A stretch of 20,394 bases of DNA from Selaginella moellendorffii (Eukaryota > Streptophyta > Lycopodiopsida > Selaginellales > Selaginellaceae), in contig NW_003314296.1 in assembly GCF_000143415.4 (NCBI RefSeq), forward strand, positions 510,277 to 530,670, given 5' to 3'. The notes under the pieces are model-generated. The model made no database searches, was not told the DNA's origin, and saw only the letters and a program-made list of their open reading frames with translations. This document shows positions 1 through 9,419 of this stretch, piece after piece. Every line of letters starts with the position of its first letter. Positions within the stretch are counted from its first letter, which is position 1. Both the position numbers and the translations under genes were made by a program.

Positions 1-100
1 ATAAATGAGAATTTAACGTGGGAACTCAATTAAAGCCAAGGCAGTGGTAGTCAAATAGATAAGATAAGCTAGCAAATTGGAAAAGAAAAATTTGTGGCTT
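1..100 (+). mobile_element. Ty3/gypsy integrase fragment, + orientation
   Basis: About 80 bases here (roughly 14-95) match the reverse complement of roughly 18335-18440 with scattered substitutions. In the right-hand copy this stretch lies in the integrase part of a decayed gypsy element, just upstream of its ASPYKLLYG-like motif. The fragment therefore seems to be a piece of that same family, inserted or truncated here in the opposite orientation. It is too short and decayed to name a domain on its own. The match was made by eye, not by alignment software. Confidence 0.5.
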
Positions 101-109
101 ACAGCATAG

Positions 110-1100
110 TGTATGGAGCTAATACATTGGTATAAAATACATTATGAACATTGAACATTTCCTCAAGAAAATCCAATTGATAGAATATATCATCAATCCA
201 TTTTAACACTAGGTAGGGATTAACAAATGTTGGTAACAACTTCTAGAATAAAGATCACTTTACATTCAAGTTCTATGAGGATAACTACATTGAATCTCCC
301 ACTTGATAAATTACATCCTGATGATATTGATCTTTATCATGTCGATACCTATCTTGAGTTTTGCCCATCACCTTAGTTGCTCTTGACCAACCTTGGTGCA
401 ACTACTTTACATAGCTAGGACCAATATTTTGGACATTGGTTTCAATACAACAATCTGTTGAGGAACTCCACAAGCATTCTTTTGCAGCCATGGAAAATAG
501 CCAATAGCATTATGAAATGTGTTGTTATAACAGATTTCTACTATGTCCAAATGATCAACCTAGTTGCATTAGTCTGCCACGACATAGTACCACAAATAAT
601 CCTTTACTTGAGCATTCACATGTTCAATCTGCCCATTGGTTTTTGGATGATAAGCTATTACTAAACTTTAATTTGGTACCAAACAACTGAAACAATATGC
701 CCCAAAACCCCATAAATCTCAAATCTCTATTTAAGATCATCTCTTTATGAAACCTATGAACCTGTACTACTTAATGGAAAAAGAGCTTTGTTGCTTACTT
801 CGCATTCACTGTTTTCACAATTGGAATGAAGTGTGTAACCTTCAACAATTAATCCACAACCACCATCAAAGTGTCATAACCTTTAAACTTTGGCAAGCAA
901 GTGATGAAGTCAAGTGTCAAACTTTTAAATGGCTATGTCAATGCTTGAATGCACTACAACTTCCCAACTTGCTTCTCAATTCTTCACTTACACTGTTGGT
1001 ATATAGAGCAAAAATGGACATAATCCACTACATCACCTTCCATACCAGACTAAAAAAATCCTTTTTTCAATGAGGTAAGATTCTTTTCCTTACCACTATG
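110..1100 (-). pseudogene. Gypsy integrase, decayed
   Basis: Near 1010-960 the minus strand reads VDYVHFC...QQCK, the end of the HHCC finger. Then follow LTLDFITCLPKFKGYDT and MVVVD (first catalytic Asp region). At about 655-470 come AYHPKTNGQIEHVN with stops soon after, and CYNNTFHNAIGYFPW. The C-terminal domain (about 400-110) shows RYRHDKDQYHQDV, YQVGDS, NPYLVLKWI and VHNVFY, the plant gypsy C-terminal pattern. At least three internal stop codons lie in the best frame, for example two around the WVDHL block. Confidence 0.85.
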
Positions 1101-1379
1101 TCCTATTCCAGAACATCATGATATTCCCACAAAATCAACTATCATAGGTCCTTGGACAAAAGATACAATTTTTCTTGCTTATAATAAATAAGCCCATTCC
1201 TAACTGAGAAGTGAAACTTCACATTGATGTGACTAGCAACTTTCGCCACTTCACTACTAAGGTTCTACTTTGCCAACTTTGCATGATGCAATATCGCCTT
1301 TACTAACGGATCACTTCCATATGAAGCCCGAACATCCTCCAACTAGTCTAAATTGATTGCCAACATTGCCTGGAATTGA

Positions 1380-1889
1380 GTCTGACAACTCAACGCATCC
1401 GGAACAATATTGTCTTTATCAAATCTATAGATGACTTCAATATCAAATCTAGCAAGCTTCTCTTGCTAATGAACTTAAGTTAACATAGGCATTGGCTACA
1501 TTGTCAAGTAGCTCAATGTGTTACTATTTATATAAACCTTAATATGTCTACCCAATAGTATCTCTAATGTTCTAGTGCCAACACTATAGCAAATAGCTCT
1601 TTCTCGTGCGTTGGCCACCTTTATGGGGTTTCATCCAATTTCTTGGAGTAAAACACCAATAGGACAACTGCATCACTTTAGCATAACACCAACAACACTG
1701 TCACAATTTTATTGCAACACAAACACCTATAGCATAGTTAGATGCATCATAATGCACTTTGAAGGGTTTATCAAGATTTAAGATCTTGAGAATAGGAACT
1801 ATAGTTAAAATCTTCTTCAATTGTACAAAAGCACATTGACAAGTTAGTGTCCAATGAAATGGTATATTACCCTTTATTAACTTAGTCAA
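1380..1889 (-). pseudogene. Gypsy RNase H domain, decayed
   Basis: The start is marked by PFHWTLTCQCAFVQLKKIL and HYDASNYAIGV, which match the RT/RNase H junction of Ty3/gypsy elements (family form: TDASDFAIG). The end is marked by QEKLARFDIEVIYR and DNIVPDALS, the usual closing motif before the integrase. The stretch between is broken by stops and frame changes. In the living family this domain degrades the RNA strand during reverse transcription. Confidence 0.8.
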
Positions 1890-2059
1890 TAAAAGAGCAA
1901 TACTTGCAAACTTTCAACAAATATGCAATAAGATCCCATTAAATCAAGAAAGGAATGAATATTTGATAAAGTAGTTAAAACTTCCTAAGACTTCTCTGCT
2001 TCCACTGTCTTTGGATCCACCTCAATTACACCACCATCAATTATATATCTAAGAAAGTT

Positions 2060-2530
2060 CATACGCATTTAACCAAAAACACATTTACTCTCCTTAATAT
2101 ATAATTTATTCTCTCGCAACTTTTAAAACTCCAACATTTTAAATGATCCTCCAATGTTTTACTAAAGACTATGACATCGTTAATATATAAGACAGCAAAT
2201 GTGTCTAAATAATCTCTAAATATTCTATCCATTATTGTACTAAATGTTATTGAAGCATTATATAACCCAAATGATATAATGAGGAATTTATAGGACCTAT
2301 AACAAGTTTTAAAGGTTGTTTTTTCCACATCTTGATTTGCCACCCGTATCTGATGATATCTGGATCATAAATCAAGTTGCATAAAATACTTAGCCTTTGA
2401 GATTTGGTCAAACAAGTCATCAATGTGAGGTAAATGATAATTGTTTCTGACTGTGATCTTGTTAAGAGCTTGATAATCAATATAGTATTAATATGACATT
2501 TAAACACTAATGAGATACCCATTGTTGAAG
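2060..2530 (-). pseudogene. Gypsy reverse transcriptase, inactivated
   Basis: This is the reverse transcriptase domain of the element above. The conserved run LNKITVRNNYHLPHIDDL, then AKYFMQLDL, YHQIRV, a FLIISFGLYNASITF block equivalent to the family FLVMPFGLTNAPATF, and VLYINDVIVFSKT are all readable, but only across more than one reading frame. The catalytic YxDD is YIND. Downstream text corresponds to the connection that follows RT. The enzyme would copy element RNA in a virus-like particle, but this copy cannot be functional. Confidence 0.85.
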
Positions 2531-3684
2531 CTCAAGATCGTTTCAAATCTTACCTTCGAACATGCTAGTCTCATGACCTATAAAGTTGTAGCTTCATAAC
2601 TACTCTTGAAGTGTTACCTCATATGAATATAATTTTTTATATTCATATCCTATCCAAGGTTATTCTTACAAATATTATTTTAATAATTGATCATCCCCTT
2701 TTGTTCCATATGAGCTACCTTGCCTCTTAAAAATATCCGTCTAACATGAGAATGTCAACTCTCTTTGGATGAGAAATAGTCCAAACTACCATATTAAGGA
2801 CATGTATCATTAGCCATATTTTGATCTCCTATGGTCATCATTTTTAATCTCAAATTCATGAGCATTATCCTCAACTACATGATGATAATCATATGATTTT
2901 TTTTATTGTCTAAGAGTCCCTTTCCTTCAAGTGATCCTAACTATACTTATTTACCATAACTACATTAAAGCCATGCTAAATTATTCTTTCATATAAGTCA
3001 TAACCTCAATTCTTTGAGGGAAACTTTTTATAGTTCCCAAGATCCTAAAGTCATTTTTTTATTAGCCTCCTTTCTATCCACCACACTTCAAGTTCACATA
3101 TAAACTAAGGTGAAGAGCTAAAATCCATAACATCTTATTTCTCAAGTTTAACCCTACTCTTGGGACCTTCAAATGTCAATATTGACTGGTGATAAATTTG
3201 ACTACCAATAAGAGTAAAACTAAGAAGTATTTATAACATCAAGTTATAAATGATTAATTTTCAATTCTAATTTAATAATTTAACCACACTTTTAACCATT
3301 TGGAAGAGTCTTAGTCACAACCTTTATAGGTCTTCATCCCAAATTGAGGATAACCATAAAAGTGGCTTTAGAGTCATATTAATTTTGCAAATGATTAAAG
3401 TGCTCCACATATATCTAAAAGTATTACTAATATACTAATTTTTTGCACTAAGCCCATATCCATTTTTACTACCCCTTTAGTAATCCAAGACCACTATTAC
3501 TATAGACCTATCCCTCTAAAACAAAATTATCAATTCCATGAGTGATTATTTTATGACTATTTAACATCCTTAGGATGCCCCAAGATATAAGAGAACACTA
3601 CCCTTTTGTTATGAATGTGATTGTAGGGTATTAACAATTATTTATTGGTAAGTTTTTTCAAATATTTTTTCATTACTGCCACGA
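2531..3684. other. A/T-rich tract, no gene recognised
   Basis: This lies where the protease/gag part of the minus-strand gypsy element would be expected, but I find no zinc knuckle, no protease DTG motif and no open frame worth listing. It could be an eroded gag region or unrelated A/T-rich DNA. Confidence 0.5.
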
Positions 3685-3846
3685 TATAGCACATTTTATC
3701 TCTCTTTTCTTAAGCCAACTGGAAAAGGGGCAATTGCTTGATGAGAGAGCCCTTAGTAGTTATTTTATCCCCATTTATCCCCCAAAGTTCCAAGGATCCA
3801 CGGTAATAATATATTCAAATCTCATCCCATGATCACATGTGCTACA
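3685..3846 (-). mobile_element. Solo LTR of the TRIM-like element
   Basis: This 162-bp stretch matches both terminal repeats of the complete element at 19406-19968. On the minus strand it begins TGTAGCACATGTGATC and ends in TGTGCTATA, the same termini as those LTRs. Shared internal blocks include CCCATTTATCCCCCAAAG, TTCCAAGGATCCACGGT and TTAAGCCAACTGGAAAAGG on the + strand. No internal domain or second LTR lies next to it, so it is most simply a solo LTR left by LTR-LTR recombination. The 5-base flanks are CACGA (3680-3684) and TATGA (3847-3851). They differ by two C/T changes, which is compatible with a decayed target duplication but does not prove one. Confidence 0.85.
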
Positions 3847-4119
3847 TATGATGATATAAAATTGATATTGCTAGTTCCCTTTGATAGTCCTTTTTGCTCA
3901 AGTGTTAGTAAACTAAACTTACCATTTGCACTTAACTAAATGAGCATAAAAAAGGAATTCCTAAGTAACTTTTTTAGCCAAACATATTTGGCCTAATTTG
4001 TTAATTCTCTTTTACTTTATTTTGCACTAGCTTGTTAAATATTGAGGACTAGACCTTTAATATGACTATGTGATAGTTTATCATATCTACCGACACTTTT
4101 GCAATCATGCCTCATGCTC

Positions 4120-4295
4120 CCATTAGTTATTTATAAAAAGTGTCTAGTTTTGCCAATTAGGCGTATTTACTAAATGTAAAGATTGTATTGAACACAATGG
4201 TATTGCTTTCTGCAATCTAATGTTATTCTATATTTAGGAAGTTTTTGAGATTGTTTCAAAGGCCAACTCTTGGGATTGGGGTGAAACCTAATAAA
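4120..4295 (+). repeat. Dispersed repeat, copy A
   Basis: About 175 bp that also occur, diverged, at 10245-10430 in the same orientation. Shared stretches include TTTATA-AAAGTGT-TAG, TTGAACACAATG, CAATCTAAT, and TTTTGGGATTG/CTTGGGATTG followed by GAAAC. Copy B carries a short extra segment after GTTGCT. It encodes nothing obvious. It is probably part of a mobile element whose other features are not visible here. Confidence 0.6.
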
Positions 4296-4308
4296 TGCTT
4301 TCATATAT

Positions 4309-4321
4309 GGGGGGGGGGGGG
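4309..4321. repeat. Run of 13 G
   Basis: A G homopolymer in otherwise A/T-rich DNA, directly followed by the hairpin at 4322-4346. Length in homopolymers of this kind is error-prone in sequencing and unstable in vivo. Confidence 0.9.
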
Positions 4322-4346
4322 TATAACTATGTATATCATAGTTATA
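4322..4346. repeat. Perfect 10-bp inverted repeat with 5-nt loop
   Basis: TATAACTATG and CATAGTTATA flank the 5-base spacer TATAT, giving a perfect stem of 10 bp. The right arm region (GTTATAAACAC, 4341-4351) also pairs perfectly with GTGTTTATAAC at about 4468-4478, so two alternative hairpins are nested. The position just upstream of the hAT transposase remnant suggests subterminal repeats of that element, but no terminal inverted repeat pair was found. Confidence 0.75.
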
Positions 4347-4599
4347 AACACAGCTGGGATCTTGGCCATATTCATTGTGTTTCATAAATATAGCCGTGTT
4401 TGTGAATAGTATATACTGTTACGAACACGTGTTGTGATCCCGGCCATCATTGTCAGGATCATGGCTCGTGTTTATAACACTAATTTAGTTTCAGATCCAA
4501 GGCACACGCAACAATCTAGGGTGCACTAAGCATGGAACACTAATCCAGCATATTGCATGGGCAAAAACATCCTTCTTCATGGTGGTGGGATGAGGTAAG

Positions 4600-6422
4600 T
4601 GTGCTTGAGAGCAAAGGGCATGGCCACAAACTATGGTAATGCAAATATTGCATAATGGTGAACAAGCTCACTGGCATTGATCGTGTGTGAGTTCATCTAT
4701 TGGGAGAAGGCCTAGGTAGCAAGGATATTGTGAGTTGCCCTCTTATCCTAGGTAACAAGAAGGCAGAGTTGGGTAACATACAAAAGGTTATTGACTCTGA
4801 GAAAGGCACAAGGGGGAAGAAATGACCGAATGTAGAACTTTTAGTGCCAATGGTATCATCCTAGGCAAGTGGAAGTGGCTGCATTTCCTCATTTTTTAGC
4901 AAGTAGAGCCAAGTCTATTTTATAGATTTAATGGATCCAGAATGGAAGAGTCGAGTTGATATGGCGATTAGAAGGTTTTTCTAGAATGAACACATGCCAT
5001 TTATGAAAGTTCGATCCCATTACTTCCTCAACATGATTCAGGAAGTTGCCAAATATGGTGTGCTTTATACACCACCAAAATATGATGATCTTCGGAAGAA
5101 GCTTTTGTTGAAATAAAAAGGATTCATTGACGTTGAGATGGCATCTATGAGGAAGTAGTGGGAGTAGAGGGTGTAACCATATATGCAGATGGGTGGGCAG
5201 ATAGGAGGAATCAACATATCATGGGGCTTGTGGCATATAGTCAAGGATGGGTAGCTTTTCTAAAGGCTATCGAAATTTCCTCAACAGGAAAAACAGTTGA
5301 GAATACTTTGCATTGCTGGGAAGAAGGCATTAACATTGTGGATGTAGAGAATGTTGTCATGGTTGTAACAGATGGGGAAAATGTAAACAGAGCAATAGTA
5401 GCAATTTTGAAACAAAGGTACTTGAAAATTTAATGGGTAGCATATTTTGCCCATTGCTTGAACAATGCTCTAAAAAACTTTAGTGAACTTCCATGGATGG
5501 TAATGCTTTTGGAGCGAGGAAAGGCTTTGGTGAGCTTCATCAGGAACCAAGCAAATGTTATGCTATTATGATACAAGGTTTGGCTACAACTTCATTATGA
5601 TGGAGAGGTTGATAGAGCTCTGGGAAGCTTTACAATAGATGTTCATATGCCCTACGTACAAAGCAAGGCTTGTTGAAGACAAGAGCAGGCAAAGACAATT
5701 ATGTAACCATATTTTATGACAGGTTAAGGACATGTTAAAGGTGTCTGAGGATGTTATACTGCTACTTCATCTTGTGGATGGTGATATACTTGATATTGGA
5801 AAAATATATAAGTGTATGAATGAGTTGGATGCAAATTTAGAGGAAGGACAGTCAGATTATGGCAAGTACAAAGAACTTCATCAAATCATGTCTAACCGGT
5901 GGCATGAATATCACTCGCTCATGCACTTGGTAGCATATATGCTAGAACTCGAGTTTCAAGAGCATGAGAAACATGCCAATAGAGAAGTCATGAAGGATTG
6001 GGATGCTTATCTATTGGCCATGTTTACATTTAGTGAGAAGGACGTGATACGAGATGAGCTTTTAACTTACAGAAGGATAGGAGGCATTTTCAACTCAATT
6101 GATGCTAAGGATGACTGCAATAAGAAGGGATCTGTACATTGGTGGGAGGACTATATTTATAAAATTCCAGCTCTTCAAAAGTTGGCCATTCAAGTTCTAA
6201 GTTAGGCATGCTTGTCATCCTTGGTGGAGAGATTGTTTAGCACTTTTGAGCATGTGTTTTCAAAGAAGAGAACAGACTTATTATGGACAGGATAGTAGAT
6301 TTGGTTTTCATGGCTTGCAATAGCAGGTTGCTAACCTATAAAAATGACCGTGACTGTGACAAGTTTGTGAGCTACAAAGTATTAGAAATAGTTCCTCATC
6401 TAGAAGATGAGCTTAAGTCATG
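4600..6422 (+). pseudogene. Decayed hAT-family transposase (BED finger, DUF659-like, C-terminal dimerisation region)
   Basis: Reading the + strand across several frames gives the parts of a plant hAT transposase in order. The BED zinc finger has Cys codons at 4640 and 4649, HLLGEGLGSKDIVSC downstream, and the closing Cys at 4736. The middle part is MDPEWKSRVDMAIRRFF and TPPKYDDLRKKLL. Then follows a DUF659-like catalytic core at about 5158-5480 with GVTIYADGWADRRN, VENVVMVVTDGENVN and, past a stop, WVAYFAHCLNNAL (family WVPCAAHCLDL). An alpha-helical stretch at 5732-6205 leads into VHWWEDYIYKIPALQKLAIQVLS, a stop, then LSSLVERLFSTFEHVFSKKR, the C-terminal hAT dimerisation segment. At least six in-frame stops and several frameshifts make it non-functional. 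Normally the enzyme binds the element's ends with the BED finger, excises it and reinserts it. Boundaries and terminal repeats were not found. Confidence 0.9.
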
Positions 6423-6535
6423 AGAGGAAGAGGAAAATGGAGATGATATTGACATTGTGAGGTTGAAGATAACAATGATTTGTAGGATTTCTGAGTAGTT
6501 TATATATAATAAAAAGTAGCATATTCCTAAAATTT

Positions 6536-6790
6536 TGTGTGTATGCGTGTGTGTGTGTGTATGTATGTGTATATATATATACATACATACATATACATTT
6601 TATAGGGATATATATCCTATTGTATATAATGTATCCTAAGGATATATATACATATATATATACATATACATATATATACACATATATACATATATACATA
6701 TATATACACATATATACATATCTACATATATATACATATATACATATATATACATATATACATATATACATATAGAAAATGTATACATAT
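6536..6790. repeat. Microsatellite: (TG)n grading into (TA)n / TACATATA arrays
   Basis: An imperfect TG run at about 6536-6570 passes into TATA/TACATA repeats to about 6780, interrupted by a small palindromic block around GGATATATATCC at 6606-6617. Open frames on both strands across it (Tyr/Ile/His/Thr repeats) are a by-product of the repeat and are not genes. It separates the hAT remnant from the lectin gene's promoter. Confidence 0.9.
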
Positions 6791-6896
6791 GTGTGTATAT
6801 AAGTATTACACTACTTTGGTAATTTTGTAATACATTAATTATAGTAGCATAGCATATAAACTATTCAATTAGAGTTGAATCTGGTCTATCCTTTCC

Positions 6897-6906
6897 TATA
6901 TATAAG
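6897..6906 (+). promoter_or_regulatory. TATA box of the lectin gene
   Basis: TATATATAAG, a close match to the plant TATA consensus, lies 111 bp upstream of the ATG at 7018. A start of transcription about 30 bases further down (near 6930-6940) would give a leader of about 80 bases. The surrounding DNA is A/T-rich, so the match alone is modest evidence. The G at its 3' end and its placement before the only intact gene here raise it. Confidence 0.45.
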
Positions 6907-7017
6907 CAAGGGTCTAAAACTCAATTAACATACCTATTTTCATATCCTAGACATTTATAATATCATATTTTTATATAAGAAATACAATATTATACATTTT
7001 CTATAACAATTTGTGAA

Positions 7018-7908
7018 ATGTTTCAAGTGGTACTTCTTTTGTATTTAAGTAGTTCTTGTGGAGCTTATAAAAAAAATAAAATATATTGGGGAGAAAATAA
7101 CACATTACAAAATAATGAGATTGGAATGATTGTTAATTCTGGTTTTCAAAATCTCCTATCTCAAATATCAACAACTATTAATTATCCACATAATTATGAA
7201 AATATAAACTATGTTGATTTTGGTAGAGGAATTGCTTTAGTTGGATTTAATCATATGGATGGACCTATACCATATTGCACTACTGGGAAGATTTCAAATA
7301 CACATGCTAGTGGTGTAGTTTTAAGACAAGCTTTTAGATTTTTGTTAAATAGATATGAAATGGATATAAATCGAGCTCAATCAACTAGTTGTGAAATTAT
7401 TTCTCAAAGATATCAAATATGGTACGGCATATTGTTTTGGTATCCTTATAGACACTTTATAATTAACCAATCCTTATATTTCCCATCTGATTCTAGTGAT
7501 AATTGTGATATAAGTTTAACAAGTTTAAATGCTGTACTAAAAAATAATAAACTCTATAAAGGTCAGTTTATTACTTCACCAAATCGTAAAAATATTTTAT
7601 TATTAGAATCAAACTGTATACTTTCACTTTATTCAGGAAAGAATTTCTTATGGAGTTCTACAAATTTACTTGATTACTATGGAGATTGCTTTCTTATTCT
7701 TCAAATTGATGGTAATCTTGTTATATATACTCAAAAAAATGTTAAAATCTGGTCAACTAATAAAAATTGTATACCTCAACCAAATTGTTTATTGATAACA
7801 TTTTTAACTATACAAAATGATTGTAATTTGGTAATTTATAAATCAGAAGCACCAAACAACGTTTGGTGGTCATTAAATACTGATAAGTATAATGGCTGTT
7901 TAACATAG
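7018..7908 (+). CDS. Probable secreted GNA-type (bulb-type) mannose-binding lectin with unknown N-terminal domain
   Basis: Intact, intronless, 296 residues, starting at ATG 7018. Residues 1-16 (hydrophobic VVLLLYL then SSSCGA) look like a short signal peptide, so the product is probably secreted. Residues about 155-296 resemble a GNA/B-lectin beta-prism. Two perfect QxDxNxVxY mannose-site motifs are present, at 229-237 (QIDGNLVIY) and 266-274 (QNDCNLVIY). A third, earlier position (196-205) is degenerate (ESNCILSLY). Trp residues follow each repeat (FLWSS, KIWS, NVWWS), as in the family. Residues about 20-150, including GRGIALVGFNH and SGVVLRQAFRFLLNRYE, belong to no domain I recognise. Typical GNA proteins lack such an N-terminus, and typical lectin kinases put the lectin first. 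Codon use is very A/T-biased, unlike the ALDH gene downstream. Possible role: binding of mannose glycans in defence (inference). Acquisition by transfer is possible but unproven. Confidence 0.75.
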   Translation: MFQVVLLLYLSSSCGAYKKNKIYWGENNTLQNNEIGMIVNSGFQNLLSQISTTINYPHNYENINYVDFGRGIALVGFNHMDGPIPYCTTGKISNTHASGVVLRQAFRFLLNRYEMDINRAQSTSCEIISQRYQIWYGILFWYPYRHFIINQSLYFPSDSSDNCDISLTSLNAVLKNNKLYKGQFITSPNRKNILLLESNCILSLYSGKNFLWSSTNLLDYYGDCFLILQIDGNLVIYTQKNVKIWSTNKNCIPQPNCLLITFLTIQNDCNLVIYKSEAPNNVWWSLNTDKYNGCLT

Positions 7909-8830
7909 CTTTATCATGCTAAATAAATTAACATTTTCAAAACATAATATATATTAGAAACTTTAACAAATAGTTTTAAATTTTTTTTGTATGTGTATGT
8001 ATAAGCCAAAAATGTAATTTAGAATTACAAATAATAATAAGTAGATAGTCACAAAATCACAGTAGAGATAGTGAAATATCCATCCTTAAGTAAAAAATTC
8101 TAACTTCCAACTATGTTACAAAGTATAATTATTCCATAATTACTTATTCTAAAATTTTTTGGTCTTTGTGTCATAGATTAATATCGATACCTTTTTAAGA
8201 TTTTTTAAAAATATATAAAGAAATATTATATTTTAAATTTATATAAAATAGTTTTAAAAGATAATATGTCAGTAAAAATATGAAACATATAGTACATTAT
8301 AAGATACAATAAATTTTAATATATATATTTTGTTTTATATCAAATCACTCTTGTTTAATTATTAAATATGTATCAAAAACTATAAATATCCTATATGTGG
8401 TATCCCACTTAAGAGAAATGGAACAAGTATGACAATGCAATATAGTATATTAAAAGATTATTAATTTGTCGTGTTTTAAAATAAAAAATGTAGCAATTAC
8501 AGAAAAAGTATAATTACCAAATATATATAATTAGTATAATATAATATTTTATTGTCATTTATACTTGCTATCTCTCTATAGTTTTTGAGTATCTTTTTAA
8601 CCACTCTTGATAAAGTTCAAACCTCAAACCTTTACTCAGGATGTAAACCCCATAGTTTTGTGGCAGTTGAAGATTAAATTAAGGCTTGACCAAATTAGAT
8701 TTCAGAAACTTCATGCTTATATATTTAAAAGACAAATGGCTTTATATTCCAATTTAGATTTGAATATACAAAAAAATGGAGAAACTACCATAAAGAGGGC
8801 TACCAGGAACAAGATTTTGTTTTCTCAAAC
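7909..8830. other. A/T-rich intergenic DNA
   Basis: Very A/T-rich sequence after the lectin gene with no gene supported. A short + strand frame at about 8607-8846 starts at ATG but has no recognisable motif and overlaps the 3' end of the better-supported minus-strand exons, so it is not called. No clear polyadenylation signal stands out because A/T runs are everywhere. Confidence 0.5.
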
Positions 8831-9279
8831 TCAAGCTTCTTCATAAAATTTGAAGGCCCAACCTAGATCAACCGTTGACACATTGTTGAGAATCAGCCTG
8901 TTAAAGAATATGTCCTTTAAGTGGCCTGCAATGGGAGGGTCCATAACAGTATACCTGTGTAGAAAAAAAAGGAGACGAAACATTAGAACTTCCAAGAAAA
9001 AAAATAAAGCTTTGATCCATGACACCATAAAGTTTTTATCTTTGAGCTGTTCTTCTACATGATCCATGGGACCTACACTGGTGCAGTAGGTGTGGAAGTA
9101 GTACAAATGCAGGGCTTCAAATAGGCTCTGAGTGATCGAAATTCCAGCTTTCTGACGCTTAGTATATGTCAAGGGCATGAAAGCCATGTGGTTTTTGGGC
9201 CACATTGTAGACATCCATATGGAGATCCTTTGAGGTAGTATGCTGCACAGATCTGCAACAGTGTCAGAAATAAAACTAC
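8831..9279 (-). CDS. 3' end of an unrecognised spliced gene (two terminal exons)
   Basis: On the minus strand two exons can be joined. Exon 9279-9024 is preceded by a strong acceptor tract (TTTCTCTTTCTCTTTGTTAG). Exon 8954-8831 is preceded by another (CTCCTTTTTTTTCTACACAG). A 69-nt intron (9023-8955) beginning GTCATG and containing a CTAAT branch-point-like site keeps the frame across the join (...KDKNFMV + YTVMDPPIAGHLKD...). Its length matches the 47-76 nt introns of the ALDH gene. The joined 126-residue tail contains WMSTMWPKNHMAFMPLTY, ITQSLFEALHLYYF and STVDLGWAFKFYEEA, ending in TGA. I do not recognise the family. The donor is weak and no upstream exon was found between 9280 and 10200, so it may be a gene fragment. 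Without splicing, one frame is open from ATG 9415 to 8831 (194 residues), but its Phe/Leu-rich stretches fall exactly on the intron-like tracts. Confidence 0.45.
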
Positions 9280-9419
9280 CTAACAAAGAGAAAGAGAAAC
9301 ATTGATTCAAAAGGTGGATGGCTTTAGGGAATAATTTTGGCATTAAAGTGAATGTTATGACCAGAAAAAATGTCATATGACATGGATAGTTTGAGAGGCT
9401 AATGTCACTTGACATTCAA

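Larger units (their letters stand above)
105..2530 (-). mobile_element. Decayed Ty3/gypsy retrotransposon pol region (RT - RNase H - integrase)
   Basis: Read on the minus strand, this region carries gypsy pol domains in the order RT, RNase H, integrase, which is diagnostic for Ty3/gypsy rather than Ty1/copia. RT lies at about 2530-2060 and includes LNKITVRNNYHLPHIDDL, YHQIRV and the catalytic box at 2176-2187. RNase H lies at about 1889-1380, with KPFKVHYDASNYAIGV and, at its end, DNIVPDALS. Integrase covers about 1100-470, with a QQCK zinc-finger end, LDFITCLPKFKGYDT, AYHPKTNGQIEHVN and CYNNTFHNAIGY. Its C-terminal part (about 400-110) retains a GPYKVL-like NPYLVLKWI and VHNVFYTNVL. Frameshifts and in-frame stops occur throughout, for example within the integrase core. 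The RT box reads YIND instead of YIDD, so one catalytic aspartate is lost. No LTRs of this element are seen, and the window edge lies close to its 3' end. This is a dead copy. Confidence 0.9.

Noticed and set aside
4170-4385. 71-codon minus-strand frame with a Pro run
   Set aside because: The Pro run is only the complement of the G13 homopolymer; the rest lies in a dispersed repeat.
6396-6775. Overlapping open frames with Tyr/Ile/His/Thr repeats on both strands
   Set aside because: Produced by the TG/TACATA microsatellite; no non-repeat coding content.
8850-9062. 70-codon + strand frame
   Set aside because: Antisense to the better-supported minus-strand exons and to the purine-rich complement of an intron tract.
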